A stretch of DNA of 64,000 nt from Alkalibacillus salilacus (GTDB lineage: Bacteria > Bacillota > Bacilli > Bacillales > Alkalibacillaceae), in NCBI RefSeq assembly GCF_030812915.1, contig NZ_JAUSTQ010000001.1:62001-126000 (forward strand), in the 5' to 3' direction. How positions within the stretch are numbered: position 1 is the first letter of the stretch; every line of letters begins with the position of its first letter. Below, one piece after another: positions 40,749-49,903 of the stretch. The notes under the pieces are model-generated. The model made no database searches. It was not told the origin of the DNA and saw only the letters and a program-made list of their open reading frames with translations. Made by a program: the position numbers and the translations under genes.

Positions 40749-40979
40749 TTAATTTTCGTCTGTTTCAGTCTCTTCAGAAATCCATAGTTTATTAATTGCA
40801 TATGTCAATGTCGCTGAAATAGCAACTGATACGATCAAAACAATCCAACCCCAATAAGGGATTCCTAAAATAATAGGTTCATAGCTTCCTGCAGGCAAAT
40901 ACCAAGGAACACTAGCTAGAAAAAGGATACCTAACACAATCCATAATTTAACGTTTTTGATCGGTTCTTTTTTAAACAT
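40749..40979 (-). CDS. DUF3311 small membrane protein, SSS symporter partner
   Basis: The 76-residue protein has two membrane segments (about 11-28 and 38-63) and an acidic C-terminus (SEETETDEN). DUF3311 proteins are commonly encoded beside SSS symporters and may act as small subunits. GAGGATG precedes the ATG. It lies between the LeuD-like and symporter genes. Confidence 0.82.
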   Translation of the reverse strand: MFKKEPIKNVKLWIVLGILFLASVPWYLPAGSYEPIILGIPYWGWIVLIVSVAISATLTYAINKLWISEETETDEN

Positions 40980-40998
40980 CCATTCATCCTCCTTAAGT

Positions 40999-41607
40999 TT
41001 ATGTGGATGGATTCAAGTAAATAGGTCGTTCGGATTCGTATTCATTGATTTTATCTTCCATTAATAACGTTAAGTCGATATCATCCAAGCCATGGAGAAG
41101 TTTGTACTTCACTTTCGGATCAATATTAAAAGTAGCCTCGAATCCATCATGATCAAAAACCACTTGTTTCTCTATATCGACCTCCAAATGATAAGGGGGC
41201 TTTGCTTTTGACTTAGCATGTAATAAATCTATCGTTTCATGATCCAACTCAATCGTAAGTAATCCGTTATTCGAGCAATTATTTTTGAAGATATCTGCAA
41301 ATGATGGTGCTATAATCACTTGAAATCCATAATCATGTAATGCCCAGACAGCATTTTCACGAGATGATCCACAACCAAAATTATCACCTGTAACTAAAAT
41401 CGACACATTTTCATAAGCCTCTTGATTTAATGGAAAATCCTCTTTCACCTTTCCATCAGAATCATAGCGCCAGTAATACATCATGTATTTTCCAAACCCG
41501 GACCGTTCAATCCGCTTCAAAAATTCAGCTGGAATAATAATATCTGTATCAATATCCGTTTGATTAATTGAGATGGTCTGACCACTAAATCGACTAAAAG
41601 GTTGCAT
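40999..41607 (-). CDS. Isopropylmalate dehydratase-like small subunit (LeuD-like)
   Basis: The 202-residue swivelling domain of an aconitase-superfamily hydro-lyase resembles Leu[33 protein letters not shown] with the substrate-binding arginine, and [20 protein letters not shown]. The ATG at 41607 overlaps the large-subunit stop by 14 nt, so the two are coupled. It is not accompanied by leuA or leuB. Its neighbours (HMGL-like lyase, type III CoA-transferase) point to hydration of a methylated C5-dicarboxylate (citraconate or mesaconate to citramalate) rather than leucine synthesis; that is inference. Confidence 0.85.
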   Translation of the reverse strand: MQPFSRFSGQTISINQTDIDTDIIIPAEFLKRIERSGFGKYMMYYWRYDSDGKVKEDFPLNQEAYENVSILVTGDNFGCGSSRENAVWALHDYGFQVIIAPSFADIFKNNCSNNGLLTIELDHETIDLLHAKSKAKPPYHLEVDIEKQVVFDHDGFEATFNIDPKVKYKLLHGLDDIDLTLLMEDKINEYESERPIYLNPST

Positions 41608-43021
41608 TTTTTTCACCGTCCTCTTTAAATGTCCAATCGCGCACGTCAATAAAATGACCTTTAACCGCAGTCGCTGCAGCCATCGCTGGGCTAACTAAAT
41701 GTGTTCTTGCTTCTTTTCCTTGTCGGCCTTCAAAGTTTCGGTTTGATGTAGATGCAATCCGTTCACCTGGTTTAGCCATATCTGGATTCATCCCTGGACA
41801 CATACTGCATCCTGGTTCTCTCCAATCAAATCCAGCATTGATGAAGATTTGATCCAGCCCTTCTTCCTCTGCTCTACGTTTAATATGATAGGATCCCGGA
41901 ACAACAAGTGCCTCAACTTTGCTGGAAACTTGGTACCCTCTCAACACTTCTGCTGCGACTCTTAAATCCTCTATCCGTGAATTTGTGCACGATCCAATAA
42001 AAACTTTATCAACATATATATCGTCAATTTTTGTAAGCGGTTTCAGATCCATATACTTTAGTGCCGCTTTTGCAGTGTCTTGATCTGCCCCTTTATTTAG
42101 ATCATTTGGGTCCGGTACCACACCCTCAATCGAAGTTCCTTGGGAAGGATTTGTTCCCCATGTCACTTGTGGACTGATTTCGTAAGCATGAATCACGACT
42201 GTTTTATCATAACTTGCATCTGGATCTGTTTTTAGAGTCTTCCATTCTGCAACCGCTTCTTCCCATGCTTCACCTCTAGGAGCAAATCTTTTTCCTTCTA
42301 AATATTCAAACGTTTTTTCGTCCGGAGCAATCATCCCTGCACGAGCGCCTGCCTCGATGATCATATTACAAAGTGTCATGCGTTGTTCCATCGACATATC
42401 ATCTACCGCACTACCTGTAAATTCGACAACATGACCAGCACCTCCGTTTGTACCGATCTCTTGGATAATTTTTAGAATAATATCTTTGGAAGTAACGTAA
42501 TCTTTGAGCTGACCATCGATATGAATATTCATTGTCTTTGGCTTTTTTTGAGGCAAAGTCTGGGTTGCCAATACATGTGTAATTTCACTGGACCCAATAC
42601 CAAATGCCAAGGATCCAAACGCACCGTGGGTCGATGTATGACTATCTCCGCAAACGATCGTTTTTCCTGGTGTCGTAAGACCTAACTCCGGTCCAATAAT
42701 GTGTACAATACCATTGTCTGGGTGGTCGATATCATAAAGAGTAATTCCAAATTCTTCACAGTTTTTCGTCAAAAAATCAATTTGTTTTTTTGCCAATATA
42801 TCACGTATATTATCCCGTTCTCCTGTTGGAACGATATGATCAGCCGTTGCGAATGTTAAATCTGGCCGACGAACCAGACGCCCCTCTTCACGAAGTTTTG
42901 AAAAAGCTTGCGGGGAAGTCACCTCATGAATCAGGTGTAAATCAATAAACAATAATTGTTGCTCTTCCATTTCAATCAAATGTTTCTCCCAAACTTTGTC
43001 GAACAGCGTCTGTTGTGACAT
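41594..43021 (-). CDS. Isopropylmalate dehydratase-like large subunit (LeuC-like)
   Basis: The 475-residue protein has the aconitase-fold domains 1-3 with the 4Fe-4S ligands in [13 protein letters not shown] (near 355) and [10 protein letters not shown] (near 415), plus [21 protein letters not shown]. LeuC enzymes also accept citraconate/citramalate, so sequence alone does not settle the substrate. The gene context is not leucine biosynthesis. GGAGG precedes the ATG; it is 15 nt after the lyase gene. Confidence 0.87.
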   Translation of the reverse strand: MSQQTLFDKVWEKHLIEMEEQQLLFIDLHLIHEVTSPQAFSKLREEGRLVRRPDLTFATADHIVPTGERDNIRDILAKKQIDFLTKNCEEFGITLYDIDHPDNGIVHIIGPELGLTTPGKTIVCGDSHTSTHGAFGSLAFGIGSSEITHVLATQTLPQKKPKTMNIHIDGQLKDYVTSKDIILKIIQEIGTNGGAGHVVEFTGSAVDDMSMEQRMTLCNMIIEAGARAGMIAPDEKTFEYLEGKRFAPRGEAWEEAVAEWKTLKTDPDASYDKTVVIHAYEISPQVTWGTNPSQGTSIEGVVPDPNDLNKGADQDTAKAALKYMDLKPLTKIDDIYVDKVFIGSCTNSRIEDLRVAAEVLRGYQVSSKVEALVVPGSYHIKRRAEEEGLDQIFINAGFDWREPGCSMCPGMNPDMAKPGERIASTSNRNFEGRQGKEARTHLVSPAMAAATAVKGHFIDVRDWTFKEDGEKNATF

Positions 43022-43036
43022 CCTTCCACCTCCTAA

Positions 43037-43945
43037 TTAGATGCCATCTACCGAATGTAGATCAGTTATTTTACCGGCATTGATAATTTGTCCATCGAGT
43101 GGATGCGATAATAGTGTCTGTAAGTATTTTGAAGTCTCAATCATTTTATCTAAGTCAACATTCAGTTCATAATCCATAAAATGAAGCATATGCACCAAAT
43201 CTTCGCTGCAAATATTTCCAGATGCCCCTGGTGCAAACGGACACCCTCCAATGCCCCCAAGAGAAGCATCAAAGTGAATCACACCAGCTCGGATACCTTC
43301 TAGCACGTTAGCCAGTCCCATTCCTCTCGTATTGTGAAAATGGAGAGTCAACGTAATATTAGGGAATTCATCCAACACCTTACTTGATAGTTCATATACC
43401 TGCTTTGGCGTTGCCATCCCTGTCGTATCCGCTAATGTAATCCGGTTAACACCTAAGTCGATGTATTTCTGCACACAGTCTAGAATTCTTTCTTCTGGTA
43501 CGTTTCCCTCAAATGGACAACCAAACGAAGTGCCGAGTGCTCCGCTAAGTGCGATATTCTTATCCGAAAGATAGTCGATTATTTCTTTAAAACTTTCAAA
43601 TGTGTCTTCTGTCGTTTTCTTTACGTTTTTTAAATTATGCGTATTACTGGCTGAAACTAATAGATTTACTTCATCTGCTTCACATTCTACCGCCCTTTGA
43701 GCGCCTTTAAGATTTGGAATTAAAGTAGTATACGTAACATCTGGGTTACGATCGATATTCTTCATAACTTCTTCTGCATCTTTTAAATTCGGTACGGCTT
43801 TCGGTGAAACAAAAGAGGTCACCTCAATTTTATTGACACCTGTTTGACTTATCCGATTAATCAATTCAATTTTTTTCTCAGTCGGCACATATTCTCTTTC
43901 GTTTTGAAGTCCATCTCTAGTGACGACTTCCTGGATATGAATCAC
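43037..43945 (-). CDS. HMG-CoA lyase-family enzyme, probable citramalyl-CoA lyase
   Basis: The 302-residue TIM-barrel lyase carries the HMGL signatures: VTRDGLQNE (catalytic Arg and metal Asp), the metal-binding LHFHNTRG and the family motif SLGGIGGCPFAPGASGN with the loop cysteine. HMG-CoA lyases usually read HxHDTYG in place of HFHNTRG. HMGL-like enzymes also include (R)-citramalyl-CoA lyase of the 3-hydroxypropionate cycle, which yields acetyl-CoA and pyruvate. Linkage to a LeuCD-like hydratase and a type III CoA-transferase, and not to leucine-degradation genes, favours that reaction here. Confidence 0.85.
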   Translation of the reverse strand: MIHIQEVVTRDGLQNEREYVPTEKKIELINRISQTGVNKIEVTSFVSPKAVPNLKDAEEVMKNIDRNPDVTYTTLIPNLKGAQRAVECEADEVNLLVSASNTHNLKNVKKTTEDTFESFKEIIDYLSDKNIALSGALGTSFGCPFEGNVPEERILDCVQKYIDLGVNRITLADTTGMATPKQVYELSSKVLDEFPNITLTLHFHNTRGMGLANVLEGIRAGVIHFDASLGGIGGCPFAPGASGNICSEDLVHMLHFMDYELNVDLDKMIETSKYLQTLLSHPLDGQIINAGKITDLHSVDGI

Positions 43946-43961
43946 TTAAATCCTCCTCTCA

Positions 43962-45158
43962 TTAAATAATTCCTTTATCTTTATATGCCTTGATTTCCTT
44001 AGAACTCATCCCCAATATATTGCTTAGTACATCCTCATTATGTGCACCTAAATCAGGGCCAAGCCACTTGGTTGTTCCAGGCGTTTTGCTCATCTTTGGG
44101 ACGATGCCAGGTAAGCGAATATTTTCTTCATCGTTTAACTGATGCTCTTCAAACATCTGACGTGCTTGATATTGAGGGTCATTTACGATGTCTTCGATGT
44201 TATAAATTGGACCTGCTGGAACACTTGCTTTATCTAATACGTCCATCGCTTCATTCAAATCGACCGTATCCGTCCACGCCTGAATAACTTCATCCAAATA
44301 GTCTGCTTCAGCTGCTCTACCATTGTTGTTCTGGAACCGTTCATCATTAGCAACATCTTCACGCCCAATTGCATTCATCAATCGTTTAAAGATTTTGTCC
44401 CCATTACCACCGATGACTATATATTTATTGTCTTTACATTGATACGTATTGGAAGGTGCTACGCCCGGTAGTGAAGTCCCTTGCCTTTCACGAATAGCTC
44501 CAAATTTTTCATATTCCGGAAGCATTCCCTCCATTAGACTAAATACCGATTCATAAAGAGCCACATCAATCATTTGTCCTTCTCCGGTATCAAGGACATC
44601 ACGATGATAAACTGCAAACATCGCACCGACCACAGCATACATTGCAGTAATTTGATCCCCCAAACTAATACCTACTCGTGGTGGTGGTAATTCCGGATGC
44701 CCCGTTACGTAGCGGATTCCACCCATCGATTCACCAACACTCCCAAATCCAGCTTTATCTTTATATGGTCCTGTCTGTCCATAACCAGAAATACGTACCA
44801 TAATGATGCCCGGATTAATTTCTTTTAGGTTTTCATAACTTAATCCCCATTTTTCCAATGTGCCTGGTTTGAAGTTTTCAATGACGATGTCTGCTTCTTT
44901 GATTAGATTTTTAACAACTTCCTGACCTTCTTCCTCTTTCATATTTACTGTCAGAGATTTTTTGTTTCTTGATTGGAGTCTCCACCATAGCGATCGCCCT
45001 TCGTAAACATGACGCCATTCGCGTAATGGATCCCCTTTTTCAGGTGATTCAATTTTAATGACGTCTGCACCAAACTCAGCAAAAATCTTTGATGCAAATG
45101 GACCTGCAATGAAATTTCCTAGTTCAACAACTTTAAGTCCCTCTAACGTAGCTGTCAT
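43962..45158 (-). CDS. Type III (CaiB/BaiF family) CoA-transferase
   Basis: The 398-residue protein has the family's N-terminal GNFIAGPFASKIFAEFGADVIKIE, RNKKSLTVNMK and the catalytic aspartate in VGISLGDQITAMYA near 184. It would move CoA from succinyl-CoA or acetyl-CoA to a dicarboxylate; (R)-citramalate and L-malate CoA-transferases belong to this family. It is first of the metabolic genes after the GntR regulator, 3 nt from its stop, and its product would feed the lyase gene downstream. Confidence 0.88.
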   Translation of the reverse strand: MTATLEGLKVVELGNFIAGPFASKIFAEFGADVIKIESPEKGDPLREWRHVYEGRSLWWRLQSRNKKSLTVNMKEEEGQEVVKNLIKEADIVIENFKPGTLEKWGLSYENLKEINPGIIMVRISGYGQTGPYKDKAGFGSVGESMGGIRYVTGHPELPPPRVGISLGDQITAMYAVVGAMFAVYHRDVLDTGEGQMIDVALYESVFSLMEGMLPEYEKFGAIRERQGTSLPGVAPSNTYQCKDNKYIVIGGNGDKIFKRLMNAIGREDVANDERFQNNNGRAAEADYLDEVIQAWTDTVDLNEAMDVLDKASVPAGPIYNIEDIVNDPQYQARQMFEEHQLNDEENIRLPGIVPKMSKTPGTTKWLGPDLGAHNEDVLSNILGMSSKEIKAYKDKGII

Positions 45159-45161
45159 CTA

Positions 45162-45830
45162 CTATTCCTCCTCAGTTGCGTTCTCAAAATATTGTTTCAA
45201 CATTTCTAAGTCTACTTCAACATGTTTAATCATTAATTGTTCTGCTAAACAATCATCATTTTGATTAATCGCAGCAGTGATTGCTCGGTATTCTTCTAAA
45301 AACACATCCCTACGGTTAACCTCACCCAACAATGCATTTCTCATATAAATCGTTTTAGATCGAATTAGGTTCATGAAATGAATCAGCTGATCATTTTTTG
45401 AAAAAGTTAGAATTAGATCATTAAACTCCGTATTATATGTTGTAATTTCCTCCACCGGTTGTTCGTTGGCTACGGAATTTTCAATTTTATCCAGCATATT
45501 AGAAAGTTCCATTTTTCCATCTTCATCAATATTTTTTGCGGCTAACTTTGCAGCAAGCGGCTCAAGTCTTTCTTTACAAAGATATAAGTCCAACGCATCC
45601 TGATAAGACGGATTGAATACAAAAGTTCTTGAGCCATTTTGAACAAATAACCCATCCTGCATTAACATTCGCATCGCTTCACGGATTGGACCTCTCGAGA
45701 TTTCTAATTCATTCGCTAAACCGACTTCCGTAATCTGTTCTCCAGGTTTATATTTTTTCTCCAATAATGATTTCTGGATATATTTATACGCCTGAATATG
45801 GTACGACTCCGCTTTTATGATACCAGCCAC
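45162..45830 (-). CDS. GntR-family (FadR/FCD type) regulator of the operon
   Basis: The 222-residue regulator has an N-terminal winged helix (about 8-75, ITEVGLANELEISRGPIREAMRML) and a C-terminal FCD ligand domain (about 85-215) of the type that binds carboxylates through a metal ion. The GTG at 45830 follows AAAGGAGG by 6 nt. It is the first gene of the operon and divergent from an MFS gene, so it likely controls both in response to the operon's substrate. Confidence 0.88.
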   Translation of the reverse strand: MAGIIKAESYHIQAYKYIQKSLLEKKYKPGEQITEVGLANELEISRGPIREAMRMLMQDGLFVQNGSRTFVFNPSYQDALDLYLCKERLEPLAAKLAAKNIDEDGKMELSNMLDKIENSVANEQPVEEITTYNTEFNDLILTFSKNDQLIHFMNLIRSKTIYMRNALLGEVNRRDVFLEEYRAITAAINQNDDCLAEQLMIKHVEVDLEMLKQYFENATEEE

Positions 45831-45994
45831 GAATTTCCTCCTTTCTGAAAATTTAAATTTTTGTAACCGCTTTCCTTGAAAAGTATGGTAAACTGTTATC
45901 TGAAAATTGTCAACATTTTAAATAGTAAATCTTATCTTTATATTTATAATATAATTGAATTAAGCTATTATGTTTGGAAAAGGAGTTTTAAATC

Positions 45995-47191
45995 ATGAAA
46001 CTTAACCCGTGGCGATTGTTAGCTTTATTATTTATCTTACAAATACTCGTTTCCTTGATTGGACGAAGCATTTCTCCACTAGGGATATTGATTGAAGAAG
46101 ACTTAAACTTAACAAAAGCACAAATTGGATTGCTACCGACAGCCTTTTTTATTGGCCAGTCAACAGTATCCATTTTAGCCGGCATTTTATCAGATCGCAT
46201 CGGCTTTAAAGTCATGTTTTTAATCGTTTCTCTTACTATTAGCTCAGCATTTATGGCCACTACTTTTTCCTATGCATTTAGCATATTAATACTTTGTATT
46301 TTTATAGGTGGAGCAGCTTACGGCGCGATGCATCCAGCAACGAATAAAGGAATCATGTATTGGTTTCCAAAACACAATTTAGGAACCGCTATGGGAATCA
46401 AACAAACCGGGGTAACAACAGGCTCGGCCTTAGGTGCATTAATCATGCTGCCACTAGCCAATATGTACGGCTGGAGAGTTGTGCTGTTTGTGGCTTGCCT
46501 AATTTTAATCATATATAGTTTAAGCACCATTAATGTTTTCCCAAAGCCTGAAGAGGATGAAGATGAACAGGGTGGTAAGAAAGACATCATCAAGAACTTG
46601 ACACAAGTCGTCCAAAAAAAATCACTCCTATTAGTAAGCATTTCTGCAGCTTGTTTAAGTGCCGGACAAATGATCGTTAATACGTACATTGTGTTCTATT
46701 CATTTGAATATTTAGGCTATGCTCTTGTCGTTGCAGGATTAGCCCTTGTTGTCTCTGAAATTTTCGGTTCACTAGGTAGGATTTTATGGGGCATAATCAG
46801 TGACAAAATTTTCCAAGGTGATAGAATTATTGTTTTAATGATAGTTGCAGTTGTGGGCGGAGTCATGGCATCGACCCTTGCGTTCATTCCAGCCGAAACA
46901 CCATTTTGGGTGACTATTATCTTCATTGCGTTTTTAGGGTTTACCGTATCAGGCTTCAACGGCATTTGGATGATCGCCGCAGCAGAATCCGTCCCTAAGC
47001 AGTTTTCCGGTGTATCGAGCGGAGTTAGCTTAACCATCGGAACATTAGGTGTTATTATCGGACCTCCTGTATATGGATTATTAGTCGATCAAACAGGTGG
47101 ATTCATGTGGGGATGGATCTACTTCGCAGGGTTGATGGCTACCGTTTTGGGTGTATTGATGGTTGCAAAACGGGTTGGGTTTGAAAGATAG
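45995..47191 (+). CDS. MFS transporter, organic acid/anion type
   Basis: The 398-residue, twelve-helix MFS protein has a motif A-like ILSDRIGFKV loop and AMHPATNKGIMYWF and GIKQTGVTTGSALGA segments seen in the NarK/CynX and oxalate:formate-like carriers. AAAAGGAG precedes the ATG. It is divergent from the GntR-led C5-dicarboxylate operon and may be a second uptake or efflux route for the same compound, regulated from the shared 164-bp promoter region. Confidence 0.83.
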   Translation: MKLNPWRLLALLFILQILVSLIGRSISPLGILIEEDLNLTKAQIGLLPTAFFIGQSTVSILAGILSDRIGFKVMFLIVSLTISSAFMATTFSYAFSILILCIFIGGAAYGAMHPATNKGIMYWFPKHNLGTAMGIKQTGVTTGSALGALIMLPLANMYGWRVVLFVACLILIIYSLSTINVFPKPEEDEDEQGGKKDIIKNLTQVVQKKSLLLVSISAACLSAGQMIVNTYIVFYSFEYLGYALVVAGLALVVSEIFGSLGRILWGIISDKIFQGDRIIVLMIVAVVGGVMASTLAFIPAETPFWVTIIFIAFLGFTVSGFNGIWMIAAAESVPKQFSGVSSGVSLTIGTLGVIIGPPVYGLLVDQTGGFMWGWIYFAGLMATVLGVLMVAKRVGFER

Positions 47192-47208
47192 TTGAATGTG
47201 GAGCATGC

Positions 47209-47244
47209 GGGGGTAGTCAAGTTAATTGACATTATTGTACCCCC
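47209..47244 (+). terminator. Possible terminator after the MFS gene
   Basis: GGGGGTA pairs with TACCCCC, with an inner GTCAA/TTGAC pairing. There is no T-run (CTTACAG follows), so this is weak. Confidence 0.4.
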
Positions 47245-47679
47245 TTACAGTTAAGATTCAATTATAATATGATTAATATTAAACTATCTCAGCCAAACGC
47301 ATTCCTTTATAAATTTTCAATCCATTATAAATGCCTCCTCTACTCCCCCCAAACTGATAACCCATATTAAAAATTGTCATATTAGTTAAGGTTATAATAA
47401 TAACTATTAAGCTATTAAACCTGAATTCGCCTGTTCCAGTTACTAATGACAAAACTTTAAACTATTTAGGGAATAGAAAAAGTGTAACAACCAACTTAAA
47501 TACACTGTTTAAATAATCGGAAAAGTAATAATGCTTTTTAACTAATTACTCAAATAATAATGTGCACTTAGATAAAGACCCCCTTGCCTTATGTCTATAG
47601 TTATAGGACAAAATAGCCCTTAAAGTTTATCAGAGGATATGGTGTGTTCCTTCATCTGACTGAAAAATCCCCCACTAAA
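47245..47679. other. Gene-free, AT-rich stretch, probably decayed
   Basis: I see no open frame with a ribosome site, no strong promoter and no known RNA. A near-palindrome TGTCTATAGTTATAGGACA occurs near 47599-47617. Together with the pseudogene that follows, the segment looks like eroded remains of former genes. Confidence 0.5.
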
Positions 47680-47801
47680 ATTTGCTCTCGTACTTTCTAT
47701 TCTGGTTCTAATTCAAGTCGAACAATGACATCTATAGTTTGTTGATAAACTTGTTCACACAGCGTTGGTCGTTCGATCGTCTGAAATGATTTCTTCTTTA
47801 T
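47680..47801 (-). pseudogene. GntR-family regulator remnant (N-terminal fragment)
   Basis: The minus strand encodes KKKSFQTIERPTLCEQVYQQ and then ...IVRLELEP, nearly the N-terminus of the intact GntR protein at 55029-55679 (KKKTFQTIERPSLREQVYQQ, IVRLELEP). The start codon is ATA instead of ATG, and a TAG stop follows within LELEPE. Similarity continues a few codons past the stop and then vanishes. Even the operator half AAAACCAATAT upstream of the start is kept at 47802-47812. It is a decayed partial duplicate of a gene 8 kb away. Confidence 0.85.
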
Positions 47802-47994
47802 AAAACCAATATGTTGGCACAAGTCTAAAGAGTGAACAATTTTAATCCTCCTTTAAATTATTAAATAACTGGATCCAACTATTTAAAAATTCGAAAACAA
47901 CATTCACCTTAGCCCGTCCAGCTCGACCTTGTCTTGCCAATAAACTCCATTTATACTTACGTTAACAAGTATTTCTAGATTGCGAGGGATCGTC

Positions 47995-48684
47995 ATGTTC
48001 AAGTTATTAGTCATCGAAGACGATGAGTCACTTTTCTCTGAAATTAGAGAGCGTTTAACTCAATGGTCTTATGATGTGTTCGGCATATCTAATTTTGAAA
48101 AAGTGATGGAGGAATTCAGCGAAGTTAAACCGGATCTTGTCATCATCGATATCCAACTGCCCAAATATGATGGGTTTCACTGGTGCCGGATGATTCGCAA
48201 TCATTCTAATGTACCCATTATTTTTCTATCATCCAGAGACCACCCAACTGATATGGTGATGTCTATGCAACTAGGCGCTGATGATTACATACAGAAACCT
48301 TTTCATTTTGATGTCTTAATTGCGAAGGTTCAGGCGACACTTCGGCGTGTGTACAACTACAATAATGACCATATCCACCTTAAGACATGGTGCGGGGCAA
48401 CAGTTGATTACGAAAAGAATAGCGTGTCTAACGACAATGGCACAATTGAACTCACCAAAAATGAAACTTACATCTTAAAAACTTTAATTGAACATAAAAA
48501 CAAAATCGTCAGTCGCGACGAATTGATTCACCAATTATGGGAAGATGAACGGTTTATTAGCGATAATACACTCACCGTAAACGTCAATCGCCTTAGAAAA
48601 CGTTTAGATGAGATTGCTCTGGGGCAAAATATCGAAACAAAAGTAGGACAAGGATATATAGCAAAAGAGGAGACTCCATCATGA
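47995..48684 (+). CDS. OmpR-family response regulator, BceR-like
   Basis: The 229-residue regulator has a receiver domain (about 1-115; phosphorylated Asp52 in LVIIDIQLP, Lys in IQKPF near 101) and a winged-helix output domain (about 130-225). It is the first of four genes (regulator, intramembrane-sensing kinase, ABC ATPase, ABC permease) in the Bce/Psd layout that detects and resists cell-wall-active peptide antibiotics. The ATG at 47995 follows GAGGGAT; its stop overlaps the kinase start. Confidence 0.88.
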   Translation: MFKLLVIEDDESLFSEIRERLTQWSYDVFGISNFEKVMEEFSEVKPDLVIIDIQLPKYDGFHWCRMIRNHSNVPIIFLSSRDHPTDMVMSMQLGADDYIQKPFHFDVLIAKVQATLRRVYNYNNDHIHLKTWCGATVDYEKNSVSNDNGTIELTKNETYILKTLIEHKNKIVSRDELIHQLWEDERFISDNTLTVNVNRLRKRLDEIALGQNIETKVGQGYIAKEETPS

Positions 48685-49685
48685 TTGGGAAGTTTTTAAT
48701 CGAGCGTCGCAGTTGGATTATGTTATTTATACTTTTACAACTCTTACTGTTGTTTATAGCTTATATTGACCCTAATATCTCTATGAATTCGATTTCGTAT
48801 TACGTTTTCCTATCGAGTACCATCTTTGTTTTATTCCTTAGTATTCGCTTCGTTAAAGAATCGAAATTTTATCAATCCCTGAACGATTGGGGTAATGAAT
48901 TTGATGAGTCTGAGTTACCAGAGCCCGCTTCACCCTTTGAAAAAATAGTCCACCATAACTTATCTGAACAAGCTGAACACCTAAAGCAAATAGAGTCTCA
49001 GAACCGAACATCATTAGAACAAGAAAAAAATGAACTTCTTTCATGGATTCACGAAGTTAAAACACCACTTACAGCCATGCAACTCATCATCGACCGAATT
49101 GAAGATAACACGTTAAAAGCTGACCTCAATTACGAGTGGCTCCGCATCCATTTATTACTCGACCAACAATTACATAAAAAACGCATGTCCTTTATCGAGA
49201 ATGACCTCTATATAGAAAGAACGGAACTGGAACCCATGATCTATCAAGAAATCAGGACATTAAAATCGTGGTGCATCCACAAAAAGATCGGATTTGACAT
49301 TAATTTGGAAGTTGAGTCCGTGTTAACTGACAGCAAATGGCTGGCTTTTATCATTAGGCAGCTTCTATCTAACGCTGTGAAATACAGTGAGAACTCGGAT
49401 ATTGAGATTAGTAGTGAACAAAACGACAACCAAACGATATTAATCATTCAAGACCACGGTCGGGGAATTGACGCGAAGGATATGCCAAGGATTTTTGAAA
49501 AAGGGTTCACGTCAACTGCCACACATCAAGACAATTCAGCAACTGGTATGGGGCTCTATCTGACGAAACAAGTCTCAGAATCTTTACAAATTAATATTCA
49601 TGTCAATTCCGAACTTGGTGAAGGTACAGCAATAAAACTCATTTTCCCTAAGAGAAATGATTTCGTGACTATTACGGATGCATGA
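48681..49685 (+). CDS. Intramembrane-sensing histidine kinase, BceS-like
   Basis: The 334-residue kinase has two membrane helices (about 12-30 and 38-55) with almost no extracellular loop, the hallmark of intramembrane-sensing kinases that rely on an ABC transporter as sensor. The phosphorylated His124 lies in SWIHEVKTPL, and the ATPase has N (LLSNAVKYS), G1 (DHGRGI), F and G2 (GMGLYL) boxes. The start overlaps the response regulator by 4 nt. Confidence 0.9.
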   Translation: MIGKFLIERRSWIMLFILLQLLLLFIAYIDPNISMNSISYYVFLSSTIFVLFLSIRFVKESKFYQSLNDWGNEFDESELPEPASPFEKIVHHNLSEQAEHLKQIESQNRTSLEQEKNELLSWIHEVKTPLTAMQLIIDRIEDNTLKADLNYEWLRIHLLLDQQLHKKRMSFIENDLYIERTELEPMIYQEIRTLKSWCIHKKIGFDINLEVESVLTDSKWLAFIIRQLLSNAVKYSENSDIEISSEQNDNQTILIIQDHGRGIDAKDMPRIFEKGFTSTATHQDNSATGMGLYLTKQVSESLQINIHVNSELGEGTAIKLIFPKRNDFVTITDA

Positions 49686-49798
49686 TGAGTCATTAATAGA
49701 TGTTTCAACATGCCTCATGAAATTGATCTTAGGCTCCAATCATGTTCAACCTCCCCTTGAAAGTTAAAATTCTACTAAACCTAAAACAACAAATCGAA

Positions 49799-49812
49799 TG
49801 ACAAAAATGTCA
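49799..49812 (+). promoter_or_regulatory. BceR-type operator upstream of the ABC genes
   Basis: TGACA-AAAA-TGTCA is a perfect inverted repeat with a 4-nt spacer, matching the TNACA-N4-TGTNA type bound by BceR-like regulators. It is 92 bp upstream of the ATPase start and 114 bp after the kinase stop, so the transporter is separately inducible. Confidence 0.75.
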
Positions 49813-49903
49813 CATGCGTCGTTTAATTGTTAGGTGAAATGAAGGAAAACAACCCCGTCCCCCTTATACAATTAATTCAGATTCATTGAAAGGAGTACTA
49901 ACC

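Noticed and set aside
39235-43021. Leucine biosynthesis (leuCD) assignment
   Set aside because: No leuA or leuB is present, and the neighbours are a CoA-transferase, an HMGL-like lyase and a sodium symporter, which do not belong to that pathway.
47857-47890. Two AT-rich units 21 bp apart (ATTATTAAATAAC and ACTATTTAAAAAT)
   Set aside because: Only two units with weak agreement; not enough to call an array.
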